DNA of 64,000 bases. Origin: Massospora cicadina. Lineage: Eukaryota > Entomophthoromycota > Entomophthoromycetes > Entomophthorales > Entomophthoraceae. Below the pieces are notes generated by a model. It saw only the letters and a list, made by a program, of their open reading frames with translations, searched no databases and had not been told where the DNA came from. Made by a program: the position numbers and the translations under genes. The stretch covers positions 186,001-250,000 of the forward strand of contig JAKSZP010007914.1 in the NCBI GenBank assembly GCA_022478985.1, in the 5' to 3' direction. Each line of letters opens with the position of its first letter. The first letter of the stretch is position 1. Positions 1 through 12,294 of this stretch are shown here, in pieces.

Positions 1-1105
1 AGGTCCTGGTTTATAGCTGGTATTAGGAATTCCATAAGTTTGAGAGCATTAGCATAAAAATAAACTAATTAAGGTGTGGTAAGATTTTGGACAAATGCAG
101 GCAATGAAGTATTTGTTAAATTTTAATACAGTTTCACTTCATGTTGCAATGCAATTTTGGCATAATAACTTGATCATTGCCTTAGCGCCTAATATAATAT
201 TTGCTTCTCTGTAAAATCTATCTGCAAATTTAGCAAACTTTTCATTTCTCTTGAAGCCAATAACATAAAATTAGCTTTTCTTGTTGACATCTCTTCAGGA
301 CCTCCAGATTTATGAAGTACGCCTCTTTGACCTCAGCATATATAGGGTTTTTATCTAAATATGGCATGATCAACTCAATGCTTCATTCATCTAAGAAGTT
401 GATGATGGTAGCAGCTTTTTTACAGTCACTGCCCCTGTATATGGCCATTTTGAATCATTTAATGAAAGCACTTACACTTCCATTATTGTCAAAAGTATGT
501 AGATTGGAAGGTCTGTAACTATTGTCCTCTCTTTCATATTATATAACTATTACTTGGTTGACTTATCCCTGGTGTCGCAGGACAAGGAGTTGTGCAGCCC
601 TGAATAGAAAAACTAAGATTGACCATTGCAACCATTCTACATGGCATCACCTGATGTGGCCTGGAATTAACTTCAGTATCAACCTATGGTAATTTGTATT
701 CATGATATTTGGATGCATTATTATCAGTAAAATTGCTTTTGGCATGCTGGCTTCAAACATCATCTCATTCTTTAATTTTACAATCAACATTTAATTTCCA
801 GTCCACATAACTCCAATATTTAGCTTACATGTTACAATTTTCTCAATTAGACTATCATTTGAATTAAAGGGCATAAATCACCTGGTCCTTCTCTTTAATT
901 AAATTTCTTAAATTATATACTTCTCCATGTAGGGTATTATTGGCTCATTGATAAAAGTAACAGCTCATTCATATTATCATTTGATGCATCATCATTTCTT
1001 CTGAGTCTTACTTCTTCACAACTTTATTACTGTAAATTGATATGAATTGGGGTTGCTCACCTGCTCAGCATGGTCACCATCTGCCATCCCATCCATTAGC
1101 GCCAC
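1..1105. other. AT-rich stretch, nothing recognised
   Basis: No reading frame in this stretch is long or shows a domain I recognise. The sequence is AT-rich and full of stops in all frames. It is probably old transposon debris or flanking DNA, but nothing in it shows this directly. Confidence 0.5.
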
Positions 1106-1934
1106 TATTGAAGTTTTTACTACTTCTGATGGCTAGTTCTTCATATGGGGATATAGATGGAGTAATGAATGTCTATTATATGAAGACAATAGACCAGATG
1201 GTGGTATTTCTTAAGATATAAACACCTTAGATATAAGACTTGAAGCTGTATTATCCTGTCAATTACTTTTATGTTAGAAACTTCCCTGATTTTCCTGATC
1301 AACAAGTAAAAACTTGACTTATTACAATGGGAATGTATTAAATGTAAAATGCTTGTATTTTCAAACTACCAAATTAGATTATATTTATTGTATAAAATTA
1401 TGGGGATTCATAAAGGGTGAATTATAATGCTAGCTGCACCTTCACCCATAACTCCTCTTCTTGGCCACCACCTAACCAGAAGCTTATGGCCAAGCTTTCT
1501 CAGGGTCTACTCCACATGTGAGGCTTATTGCTGTAACCCAGCTCTACCTCTTGGCCAATGTCTTACTGACATATTATAGCCCAGATAGCATATCCTCTGA
1601 TGCATCTTTAAAAGGCTAAATCATCATTCCTTAAACAACAGTAGCACATACCAAGACAGTTCATATCACTAATTAGAAATTAATTTGATTATAACCCAAT
1701 ATAACATTAAAAACTAATATTGACTTAACCCAAAAGACCCCTAAGAACGGGTCATTAAGTGAATATAATTAGGTGGAATTGTTAGGCTGCAAATCATAAG
1801 TTTTACTTGTATTTAGAATATTTTTAGATAATAATCACTTATATGTATAACATAACAATTTATACTTGAGCTAATATTATCATCTATAACATATCTGATG
1901 ATTTGAATCCAGTCAATTACTCAACAGGGCCTCA
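1106..1934 (+). repeat. LTR-like repeat T1, copy 1
   Basis: This stretch aligns along its whole length with 52,316-53,165, at what I judge to be 65-75% identity. Shared blocks include the start (TATTGAAGTTTT here, TGTTGGAGTTTT there), 'gacaatag.cca', 'ctgat.ttcctgatc' and 'gggtcattaag.tgaatat'. The start resembles the LTR starts of T2, T4 and T5 (TGTTG followed by a T-rich run), so I read it as an old LTR on the plus strand. The first G of TG has become A. No matching 5-bp duplication was found. Whether the two copies bound one element or are independent solo LTRs cannot be decided. Confidence 0.6.
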
Positions 1935-3664
1935 TGTTGTATATAAACCTTTAGGTTGAAGCTAGGTATAAATCTATAGGATCAATATGGACTTATCTAC
2001 TAATGTTATCTACAAATACTAGCTTTTCAAAAGAATCCTTGGCTGGAATTAGTTTTGCAATTATATTAGCAGGTATCCAAAACTTTACTCCAGTAAGTTT
2101 TTTTGAATCACTGATTAGCTATCAGTCTTTATAGTATTGATCCATACACCTTTGTTAGTATGTGAAAATAATAGTTGTTCCTGATCCAATTCTTCCAAGC
2201 CACTCATGTTACAATCTAAATGGTTGCTTATTTTGCCATACAACTTGTATAGCCCCACAAGGCTCCATAAGCTATGCCCCTCTAAGAAAAACATGGATTT
2301 TCTTTATAGGGAAAGGTGATGAAATATCTGGAATAAATCCAACATAGTATCCACTTGCCCATAATAATTGGGAAAGATTGAAGGACTCTAATAAAAATTG
2401 TTGTTGTGAGAGACAATAAATAAATTAGTTTGGATATAAGCTGTATCACTGATGAATTGAACCTCAGACAATGAGGCTACTACTGATAAATCCATTGATC
2501 AGGCCTTTTTGCAAAAAAAACAATAGGCCTTTCAGATTCCAAAATTCCCATTTAGACCAAAAAATTTGGCAACTTAAAACTGACGACAAAGCTCCCTTAA
2601 AGACTAGGATTGCTCTTGCCACTCAAAAGACACAATATATGGAATGGAAGCTTGTCCAACCAAAACTTAAATATATTTTTTAAACTTCAAGTATTTAAGT
2701 ATTCTCTATATTACCTCTTGTTTAAATAACATTGCCAAAGTGCATATTTTCCCTGAAGAAAAAATAATCTCACTAGGCAGCCCACCAAATTTATAATAGC
2801 TGATAATTGTATGACCTTCATAGGAACCGGTCAGCAACCTCAGGAATTTAAAAAGAGTGGTATCCAAGGGTTATACTAACCTAATTGGACAATATCAAGT
2901 TCTCATATAAGATTTTGAAATTTAGAAAGGATGGGTCATATAGATCTGAATAGCATGTTTCTCACTGTTTCTTTTTAAATTTGGAGCTAGAGATTCATCC
3001 TACATCTATAAATTTCAGACTGCCCATGATTATAGAGATCAATCTTTAAAAAGCATAACAGTCTTTATCTAAAATATAGATGGCCCTTTATCCATTATAT
3101 TATTATATAAATTGGGAAAAACTAGGTATCCAATATAGGCTCAATGTATGTGCGCATCAATTTGAAATGTATGGTAAATAATAAAAGGTAGTAATAATAG
3201 ACTTTGTAGGATCATCCTTGACAGATTTATCTTTCAGCTATATTGAGTTTTGTTCATGGTAGAGATTATAGCATTTAATTGCTTGGCTAGAGGTCTGGAC
3301 AGGATGAATTGGTAGATGCGCATTCACTATAAGATATATCTGATATCAGATCTGTTCAGATTTTTTATAGGTTTGATGGCTTGGACTGGTGCGCTAGATA
3401 AATTAATCCTGAACCTACCCAAATCTGTGAATACCTATATAGACTTCAGATATATTGATTAGGGGATAATCAATGATTGTTTAGTCTATAGTGGCTACCT
3501 AGGATTGATCTTTATGGATGTATGATAGAGAATGGTTACTGCCCTGGCCATTGTATATTATGTGGGTTCCAAAGAAAATCTGACCTAAATTATTTAGATT
3601 ACCCACTATATAACAAGCGCTCCACATTGGAGGATTTTATACTGCGTGATTAGCTGGCAATATT
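1935..3664. other. Anonymous AT-rich remnant
   Basis: This lies between the T1 repeat and the T2 5' LTR. Several 60-70-codon open frames occur (for example 2,162-2,347 and 2,471-2,683), but none shows a convincing gag, protease, RT or integrase motif. It is likely the interior of an old element; the family is unknown. Confidence 0.4.
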
Positions 3665-4272
3665 TGTTGGGCTTTACCCCAATGCAAGGGAAGCCTTGAC
3701 TCCAAGGTTCCAAAATAGCTAATAATTTTAAGCCCCCATATTTATATTCAATCAATAGTTTATTATTGCTGTGCTGTCAGGCGAAGGGCTGAGATTATAA
3801 CCTTTTAGATACCATTCTGTTGGTCAATGCTTTGTTGGGTCAAAGGGCAAAAATTACCACTAGCTACAAAATATCTAGCCTCTACCAATCCACAATTACC
3901 AAGTTGGCCATTCCAACGAAAGTACTTGAAAAATCGCCTCAACAACCTTGTTCAAAAAAGCTTAGGCGATTCCTCCTTATTTCTTACCAGTCTTTATTTT
4001 CCCTAGCACTATTAAAATTCCAGGATGATATCAGATAAAGGATCTATCTTGCGCGTCCATTTTTTCCTAGTATAATACTAGAGATTTTTGCCTAGTTCAC
4101 ACTAGTAATTTTGCTTTTAAAAGAACAGTGATTGCTCTGATGATGACCATTCCATCAAGTGATTGCCCAAGAGAGAAAATCTCCTTGGTGTTTTTTCTGA
4201 AGTTACTAATGAATAATAATTGTGTAGCCTTTAAAGGACTTGGCCTTTAAAATATTTATAAAGATCTAAACA
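3665..4272 (+). repeat. T2 5' LTR
   Basis: The repeat starts TGTTGGGCTTTACC and ends about CTAAACA. It is homologous throughout to 32,699-33,308. Well kept blocks include 'cttaggcgattcctcctta' at 3,960 and 'ccctagcactattaaaa' near 4,003. The TG...CA ends and about 610 bp length are normal for gypsy LTRs. The roughly 75-80% identity between copies marks it as older than the elements inserted inside it. Confidence 0.75.
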
Positions 4273-4534
4273 CTGGTGATCTTTCAGAACACTTATGAGG
4301 CTACCTTGTGAAGTCATATCTTCACATAAGCAATACCAGCGAAACAAAAAATAAGTGTACACTGAAAGCCCACTCTAAGAATCAGGACAGAATGAACATG
4401 GACAAGAGAGAGCCCCTCCACCTTTTGAATATGAGCTGGTTCTACCCCTTAGAGTTTAAGCAAGCTTGAACCTGCCAGGATGTTGTAGATATCATGGACA
4501 GTATGGACCACAGGTACTTTGAAACAATGCCAAC

Positions 4535-5006
4535 TGTTGAGATTCAAGATGATGAGCAAGTCAAAATCCCTACTCCCAAATCAAGACTTGGTATGTCAAC
4601 TCTCAAGCCTGAGAAAACGGAACCTTACCCTGAAGGCACCAATATGAGATTCTATCAGGAAGCATCACATGTATGAGAATTGATAAACCCCCTTCAGGAA
4701 TCCTGTACCCACTTCCTGAATCTTGAGACCGTGGCCCCACCGCTGCAGTCATGAGGACGATGCAGAACAATGAGGGCACCAATCAGGCGGTTGATTCATA
4801 AGGCAGTGAAAGATAATGATTATACTGTGCCGTGAAGGTCTCCAAGAAACCACATCCCCACACTTTCTATCATTATTGATGCTTTTTAACTCAATAAAGT
4901 AGTCTAGTTTACCCTATCTTTTCGTTTTTGACCTCTCCACTAGTTTGCAGCTTCAAGCCCATTTATAAACTCTAACGTCAATTAAGAGAACTGTTATTTT
5001 AAGAAA
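4535..5006 (+). repeat. T3 5' LTR
   Basis: Starts TGTTGAGATTC. It matches 10,614-11,084 over its full length, for example 'cttaccctgaaggcaccaat' at 4,621 and the run ending in 'tcgtttttgacctctcc'. It ends just before the primer-binding motif. The last bases have decayed from CA to AA. Confidence 0.85.
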
Positions 5007-5008
5007 AG

Positions 5009-5021
5009 TGGTGCTCACTAC
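5009..5021 (+). promoter_or_regulatory. T3 primer-binding-site-like motif
   Basis: TGGTGCTCACTAC lies two bases after the 5' LTR. The same motif, at the same distance, occurs in T4 (13,401), T10 (minus strand, 61,805-61,817) and with one G-to-A change in T5 (17,174). It starts with TGG, the complement of a tRNA CCA end, and is therefore the likely minus-strand primer site. I could not identify the tRNA. Confidence 0.65.
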
Positions 5022-5579
5022 AGTGGGCTCCGAGCTGTCCAAGTGAAAACATTTATCACAAACAATGGAGAATATAAAAAGTCAAGAAAATCTTCCTGCG
5101 ATTGGTCAAAAAGCATCTCTTGATAGATTAGTACCTCACAGTATGAAGTAAACCCATGTAGCCCAAAAGCTTGGAGTAAAGGGCCACATTCCAGTTTACT
5201 ATATCTTTCGTTGATAGTGACCAGTACCCACTAAATATGAGAACTTTAGTGAAATTATCTAACAGTTGTTAAATTTCATCTATTCTGTGGAAGGCCGCTT
5301 AAGTCACTCCCATGCTTCTTTGGTGCCTTCTACTATGCAGGATATATATACCTTGGCCTAACTACCATCTTGATTTGACATTGGGAACTGAGCGCTATCT
5401 CTAGAATTTCGTCCATCCTGCCATCCATCACCTCCTACAAGTAGTCAGGTTGCACCATCATGTAGTAACATGACAGCTAGGGATTACACAAACCTTACAC
5501 TCTCATGTTGCAAATTTCTGTAATGCAGCCTCCTCCTTCAACCGCAATAACTGAGAAGCCATTGTTGGTAACTGAAAAT

Positions 5580-6930
5580 TAATCAACGAGGCCTGAAACC
5601 AACTCACGGTGTTGGATAGCAGGATTATGGGCTACCTCAAGGATCAACTTTATTGGTATGTATAACTCTTTGAGGCTGCTTGGAACAAACTCCTCAACCA
5701 AGTTGAGGACCTGGTGCGGACTCTTCAGCAGCACTACCAGGAACTGGCCTCTCACAGTTTTGCTTCTAGGAGTGATGGGCTTAAAGGTCCTATTGGTTTC
5801 AAGGTCCCTCTGGTCCCTTAGTGCCTACTTCTGGCGACCCTGACGACTCCTAGAAAAAGGACGTTTTGGCAGCCCTCACCACTTTTTGGGATCAAATCCA
5901 TAATGTGGCCCAAGTGTGCAAGTTCTGAGTGGACAGAGTTCCTCTTGACCCTAGGGTCTTAATTGAAACCTTTCCAGATGAAATGGACACTCTTAAAGCC
6001 TTCAACAAGCTTAACAATAGTCTATTTCCCAGCTTGAGCAAACTTGTTGATGGTTTGACAACCGCTTGAACAACTTAGAAAGACAGCTTCTTCTTCAACG
6101 CACTGACATCCAAGCATTAAAGGAACAGGTGCTCACATGGCCCCCGTTCCTCCATAAACCTAAACTGGGACAATATCCAAGAGGACCTCGAAGTTCTAAG
6201 ATGATGGTTGGATCATCAGGCTCCCCACAACTATGTAAAAACTGAAATTTTTAAGCCTGTACCAATTCCTGGTGTCAATACCCTTTCTACTCCACCTGTA
6301 ACTAATTTTAAACCTAGTTGTAAGGAGAAGTTCACCCCATCCAGGAAAGTATTACCTCTTTCCTGTAAGCATATGAAAGATTTATGGAAGATGCTAATGA
6401 CTGGCAGAAAGTGAAGCGTATCCAATAATGCCTAAATAGCACAACTTGTGAGATTATGACTCCCTATTTAAAGGAATGCTACCCCTGAAACAGGTCCATA
6501 CCGCCTTAGTCTAAGAATCTGGAAGCAACCAAACCCTGGAAATTAAAAAAAACAAGCGTTCATGGGTATTTTCCTGAACAAAGGAGAGAGCCCTGGTGAG
6601 TTTGCCAGCTGTTACTACGCCCAAGCGCAGACCATAGTAACCACAAAGCGCATTACCTTGGACGACTCCATAACTGCTGTCATCTCTACGTTGGGAGTGT
6701 ATCTTGAAATTCATATGCACATGATTGTCCAGAAGAATGGTTTTGCTTTCATAAAGAAAAATAAGGAAGCTCCTATTGAGATACCTGCGTCAACCTTACA
6801 TCCTAAGGCCACCACCTCTGTCTCCTCTAACCGTCATTGGGCCCACGTTGTAGAGAACCAGAAGAATCCTTAACATCGATGCACTTACTGCAATTACTTC
6901 CATCACATAGCCAAGACATTCTGGAAATGG
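5580..6930 (+). pseudogene. T3 gag remnant
   Basis: The N-terminal part reads as a coiled-coil-like segment followed by a short glycine-proline run (GLKGPIGFK, near 5,777). The core is clearest at 6,562-6,873, an open frame of 103 codons with the retrotransposon-gag pattern FLNKGESPGEFASCYYAQAQ. A CCHC knuckle lies at 6,880-6,925 in the form CTYC-x4-H-x4, but the last cysteine reads phenylalanine. Stops and frameshifts separate these parts. Gag would have formed the virus-like particle and bound the element RNA. Confidence 0.7.
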
Positions 6931-7164
6931 CTTGTCATGGAGGCGGTAAAGGGGCCTTCAGCATGAAGGAAGAGGCAATCCATTCTGACATCCCTATCTT
7001 GACTCAAGAATCATCCATGACCTCAAACAAACCTGGAGCTAACATACTTGAAGGAGTTTTAGCACCCATTAATAATAAAGAACTTGATTCTGTTTACTCT
7101 TCTTCTGATGCTTTTTCTATGGTCCTCACGTTACCTCTGCAGTTCAGTAGTTTGGTTACCCACG

Positions 7165-7520
7165 TTGCTGTTTGAGATCATAAAATTCTGGTCCACACCA
7201 TTGTTGACAGTGGTTCCCCCATGAATATCATTTTTTCCAAATTGATGAAATGCACCAATATCACTCCAGACTTGCCATATTACATGGAATACAGCACGGC
7301 TGGACCGCAGTGTACATGATACATAAGGTCCTATTATTCCTACTTATCCGTTTTGGGAAGCTTTCCATGATTACCCCCGCCATTGCACTGGATAACCTGA
7401 GCTATGAACTTATTTTTGGAACTCAGTTTCTCCAGGACTACTTCGCAGTAGGACATTATGGTGAAAAAATTTTTACTGCTGGGACATCTGGTTCACCTAA
7501 TCTCCAAAACCTCATGTGAC
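7165..7520 (+). pseudogene. T3 aspartic protease remnant
   Basis: The catalytic motif TIVDSGSPMNIIFS is intact (DSG near 7,208) and is followed by LMKCTNITPDL. A frame change occurs near 7,250, after which 7,250-7,519 carries a downstream block that aligns with the T5 protease (GTQFLQDYF against RMEFLQKY). The catalytic triad survives but the frame does not. Confidence 0.75.
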
Positions 7521-7828
7521 TCCAAAATAAAGGCCAATCTTGAGATTGATTATTAGAGAGTGAAAGTATAATTGATTGACTCAATATTACTTAAGGGCTC
7601 TTGAGTACAGTTGCTTCCACCTGCAGTTGATGGCCACAAAAGCATGCCAATCTATCTACCTAAACTGACCACTATACCTCCAAAGTCCCAGGCTATTGTC
7701 AACACCTGGAACCATGTCAACATCCCCTCTGATACCTGCTGTAGATATGAGGCCTAGATAACCCATCTGTCAAAGAGGTCCTAATATGTCATGGAGTTTT
7801 AGATCCCACCTATGCTGTATCCAAATCT

Positions 7829-9250
7829 GTGTTATTGAATAACCTTATTGACACACCTAGGGTAGTGAGCCCTAATAGTCATAATGCTTATTATTGCCTT
7901 CTACTGGTAGAGGATATTGATGAATTCCGTACCTTTGGAAGTCTAATATATTCTGGTTTGGAGATGCCCCCATCAGTGGCTCTAGTTGACACTTGTATTA
8001 GAAAAGAGCTCACTGAGGAACAACAGTGCCAGGTTCAAGAATTATTAGAAAAGTACTCAGACTTTTTCTTGGCCTCTACCTACAATTTTAGAAAATGAGT
8101 GGGGTACCACACCATGTGGATACTAGGGATGCTCCTCTTTTGGTCCTGACCTTACTAAAGGAGTAAGGTTGAAGAAGTTCAGGTGGCGGTAGTGCTCAAA
8201 CAACTACTTGAAGCCAGACTATTGGTGCCTTCGTGCAGTCCATGGGCCTCCCCCTCCCGTTAGTTTGAAAGAAGGATGGCAGCCATTGGGTGGTGATGGA
8301 ATACGGCTCAACTCTATCATTACGAAAGACAATTATCCCTTGCCCCAAATCAATTACTCTCTCTGATTGCTCATCAGGTCGTGATACTTTCCCACAATGG
8401 ATCTTACTAGTGGGTATTGGAAAGTGGAGCTCGCCCCAGAGACCAAGCCAAATGTGCATCCATAGCCACAAAGGGCTATCTAAACCTAAGAGGATGCCTC
8501 AGGGCCTTTGTAATGTGCTGGACACCTTTCAACGCGCCATAGATGTGATCCTTGGGGACTTGAAATTATCCTGTCCTCTCAACCCTGATGATTTACCCTC
8601 TTTCATGAACCTTCAATGGTTATGTGGAACACCTTCAGGAAGCCTTCAATCATCTTAGGAAGGATTTAATGAAACTCAAACCTTTAGAGTGCTCTTTCTT
8701 CCAATCAGAAATAGAACTTCTCAGACATAAGGTCTCAAAAGATGATATTCAGCCCATTCCAGACAAAATTGACGCTATTGAGAAGATTCTACGCCCCCAA
8801 ATCCTGAGGAATATTCAGGTATTCTTTAGCATGTTGGGTAACATTGTCAGTTCAACCCTCAGTTTGCTATCCTAGACAAGCCCCTATTTACATCCTGAAG
8901 AAGAATGTGCCTTTTAATAGGCGCCCAGAACAAGAACAAGCTTACATTGAGTTAAAGACCGCTCTTTGCACTAAACTCATTTTAGTTTTTCCACATTTTG
9001 ATCAACTTTTCTTCCCATTCACAGATGCAAGTGATGTCGCTGTCAGGGCTATCCTAGCCCAGCATGATGAAGATAAGGTCAATTATCCAGTAGCTTATTT
9101 CAGCAAGAACTTAAGCAAAGCTTAACAGAACTATAGAATTAGCAAATGGAAATGCCTGGCTGTCTAATTAACAATCAAAAATTTTCAGACCTAGCTCTAT
9201 GGCACCCACCTCACCATCGTCACTGATCATTCCTCATTCTGATAGCTGAA
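7829..9250 (+). pseudogene. T3 reverse transcriptase and RNase H remnant
   Basis: The pre-RT linker is open at 7,829-8,098 (ELTEEQQCQVQELLEKYSDF). The RT fingers and palm continue across several frames, with MPQGLCN near 8,492 and GDLKLSC near 8,556. The catalytic region keeps an Asp-Asp pair but in a shifted frame. The thumb is open at 8,624-8,875. RNase H starts near 8,900, with FTDASDVAVRAILAQ at 9,018 and AYFSKNLSKA at 9,094, then hits a stop. The enzyme cannot be made in one piece. Confidence 0.8.
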
Positions 9251-9449
9251 AAAATGAATGACCTGGATGTCCAGTTACCCTGATGGACCCTAAGGCTTCT
9301 GAGCTATGATTCCATTATTGTCCATCATGAAGGAGAGATTCACCAGAATGCCAATGGTCTCCCTAGGATGCTGGTACTAGCTGCCTTACCCCTGAAGAAG
9401 ACCAACTTTATGATCTAATTGGACAACTAGAACGTTGAAAGTTGGTGAC

Positions 9450-10360
9450 TCCCAAAATCTAAGTTGAACTTCAAAAAATGACCTGAGACACTCAGATCAA
9501 GGAAGGGATACTATATAAGAGGGTGATAAGAAACGGCTCTCCTACATTGGCCCTTCTTCTCAAACCAACATAATCTTAGAGGGGCATGTGACTGTGGGAT
9601 ATGTGGAAGTAAAGAAGATTCACAAGTGGCTATAGAAATGATATTACTGGGACCAAATGGTAGAAACCATCCAAGAGGTCATGGAAGCTTTCATGACATG
9701 ATGGTTTCAAGATTGATCCAGTCCCTGATATTAGCACTTGGTCATTGCCCCATTTAGCCCTTTCAATGTCATTAACATTGATATAGTAGGACCTCTTCCC
9801 ACCAGGTTGCATGGCCTTAAATATATCCTGGTAGCCATGGACCATCTGACCAAATGAGTCAAAGCGATTTATATCCCCGATGCCACTGCAAAAAGCCATG
9901 TCTCTTTTTCTTATTCAATCCATTTTCACCAGCACGGATGCCCAAAGATTTACTTTTGGACAATGGGTTAAATTTCAACTCGCAGGTAGTCCAAGAACTT
10001 ACTTCGATTTTTGGTACTAACTAAAGTTTCACCACCCCTTACTCTCCATCAACCAATGGGGTGGTAACGCGTGAACAGAACTCTTGTCTCTATTTTGCAA
10101 AAGATGGCCGCCTCCAACCCTACTCACTGGATTTAATATCTACCCAGTTCTTTGCTTGCTTACAGAATAAGCTATCATCATATCATTAAGATATCTCCCT
10201 TTAAAGCTCTATATGGGCGTTCTCCAGTTACCATGTAGCGTTCAACCCCTGCTCAATACCTCCATACCTGAGACTCTGATTTAACTGTGAGTGCCTTAGC
10301 CAATAAATTGTCCAGCTTCAAGCACTAGCTACGCAAAGCATTGTAACCACCACAGAAAGT
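9450..10360 (+). pseudogene. T3 integrase remnant
   Basis: The core begins with INIDIVGPLPTR near 9,776 (first catalytic Asp present) and YILVAMDHLTK, then a stop. The region of the second Asp (near 9,960) is frame-shifted. Near 10,030 the motif TTPYSPSTNGVV leads to the third catalytic site. SPFKALYGRSPVT near 10,197 is the usual tail of the core. No chromodomain was seen. Confidence 0.75.
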
Positions 10361-10613
10361 GTGACATCCCAAAACAATTTTGACCAACCCTCCTTACCAA
10401 TTTTTCAATTAGGTGACCTCATTCTCTTTTATTACCATCACCCAGAGGTTGACATAACAAGATCAACGTTCTTTAGTTCAGACCTTTTAAGGTCATTTAT
10501 AAGGTGAACTCAGAGTACTTCATTATCAATGTAAATTGGGGACAGTGGTGAATCGAGTACATGACCAATTCCTTTTCCCTATACCCACCTCTGATAGAGA
10601 TTTGAGGGGAAAT

Positions 10614-11084
10614 TATTGGGATTTGAGATGGTTAGTGAGCAAAACTCTACTCCTGAATTGAGCCTCAGTAGGCCAACTCTTGAGCCAGCATGAACGGAAA
10701 CTTACCCTGAAGGCACCAATATGAGATTCAGTCAGAAAGCATAAAGTGCACGAGAATTAATGGAGACCCCTTCAGGAATCCTGTCCCACATATGAAATCT
10801 TGAGAGGTGCTTTCCCCACCGCGCAGTAATGAGGATGACGCAGAATAATGAGGGTGCTGATCAGGTGGCCAATCTTTGATGCAGGTAAAGGTCCTGATCA
10901 TACTGGGCAATGAAGGTCCCTGAGACACATTTCTCCACATGACCTATAATTATCTATGCTTTATAACTCAAAAAAGTAATCCATATCCACTCCTTCTTTC
11001 GTTTTTAACCTCTCCGCTAGTTTTCAGCTTCAAGCTTATTTTTGAACTTTAGCATCAGTCAATAGAATTGTTACTCCAAGAACA
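10614..11084 (+). repeat. T3 3' LTR
   Basis: Direct repeat of the 5' LTR. It starts TATTGGGATTTG (TG decayed to TA) after the purine tract TTTGAGGGGAAAT, and ends CAAGAACA. Identity to the 5' copy is roughly 75-80% with small indels, consistent with an old insertion. Confidence 0.85.
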
Positions 11085-12294
11085 ACTGCCATGAAGGAGG
11101 TGAGCTGTTAAGTTGAATGGAAATTCAACTTCTGATGGTATGGGAACGCTTAAACTTATTAGGGGTTATGCTGAAGATGCCACTAAACGAATTGAAAGTG
11201 TTGACCATGAACTCAAAAATTACCAAGTGGCCGAGGAAGAAAATGATGTGGTCTATGCCACAATGAATAAGTATACTGTTAGCGCAATGACAGGGCACTT
11301 CTACAAAAGTGCTTCCAATTTACCCATATATCTCACAAGGGACCTGGGATAAGTTAGCAGAACTTGGGCTTGTTAAAGCCAAAGAATTGGAAGCTAAAGA
11401 TACTAAAGTCCTGGAAAATCTTAAGTTTAATAGCTTGGCTGAGCAGGAATCATTTGATGAGCCAAAAAGCATAGCTGAACCTAATGCTTGTCTCCCCATC
11501 TTGGCTCCCAGCGCTCCTCGCTGCTCTGACGCCAGAGTTGAAGCAGCCACCTCAGTTGCCTCAGTGCCCCTTCCATTACTCTTCACCAAAGCGCCTAAAT
11601 ATTCTAGCGTGAAATAGAAATAACTAACCCAAGATCCACTGGCGCCATTTCCATTTACCTGTGCTGATGCTTCTCAATGTTTCGCTGATGAAACAGCTAA
11701 CTCAAATGCTTCAGTACCCCTTCCGTTCCTTTGAGATGATGCGCCTCATTGTTCCAGTGCCAAATTCAGAGCCACTGAAACCCCACAAGTAAAGCTCAAT
11801 TTTATTTGTGCAGCTGTGCTGGAACCTTCTAATAAAGCAAAATAAAGCAGCTAACCAAGCTTATCGCCTCATTTCTATGTTTCCTGATGAGGACACTTAC
11901 AGTTGCTCTGACAATTTAACTGAGCCAGATGTTGCATCGCCACCTTTATTCCCCTTGGCTGAGGTGACCAAGAATATTGACAACCCCCTTGGGTTAGCTG
12001 AGCCAAGTGCTCCTTGAGGCCAAAGCGCACTCCCCCAATTTATTTTATACCACACCAGCTTCTAAAACCGCCCTTACAGCTAAAAATGGTAACTGGGCCT
12101 TCACATCTGAGGTATAGGGTCGACTATGTGAACCTATTCCTTACCATGGCCCAGCTAGGTCAAAATAACTTGCTTGAACCTGTCAAGCCAAGGGCCGCTG
12201 CAACTGATTCACCTCCTCTTGATGAGATTCTCTGTACTTTAAGGGAGTTTCTTGGTCCAGTTGAGCCAAAAAATCAGATCCAATCCACACCTAT
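11085..12294 (+). pseudogene. T2 interior reading frame, Ala/Pro/Ser-rich
   Basis: I do not recognise this protein. It opens at 11,113 (MNGNSTSDGMGTLKLIRGY), with a charged, probably helical N-terminus, and shifts frame near 11,310-11,350 into a low-complexity part rich in Ala, Pro and Ser (LAPSAPRCSDARVEAATSV). Two or three diverged copies of a unit of about 100-170 bp follow (compare 11,540-11,605 with 11,680-11,755). The frame shifts again at about 11,808 and 12,014. It runs into the T4 LTR at 12,295 and resumes at 32,222. It is the only coding-like part of T2 and shows no pol domain. Confidence 0.5.

Larger units (their letters stand above)
4535..11084 (+). mobile_element. T3: full-length dead Ty3/gypsy element
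   Basis: A 6.55 kb element with two ~470 bp LTRs, a primer-site motif, gag, protease, RT, RNase H and integrase in the usual gypsy order on the plus strand, and a purine tract (10,600-10,612) before the 3' LTR. Every gene is broken by stops and frameshifts. It lies in the leader/gag region of T2: T2 sequence ends at 4,534 and resumes at 11,085. The flanks are CCAAC on the left and ACTGC on the right, so no clear target duplication survives. Confidence 0.85.

Noticed and set aside
4530..11090. Target duplication for T3 (CCAAC / ACAAC)
   Set aside because: The match needs a shift of the LTR end away from CA, so I left the duplication unresolved.
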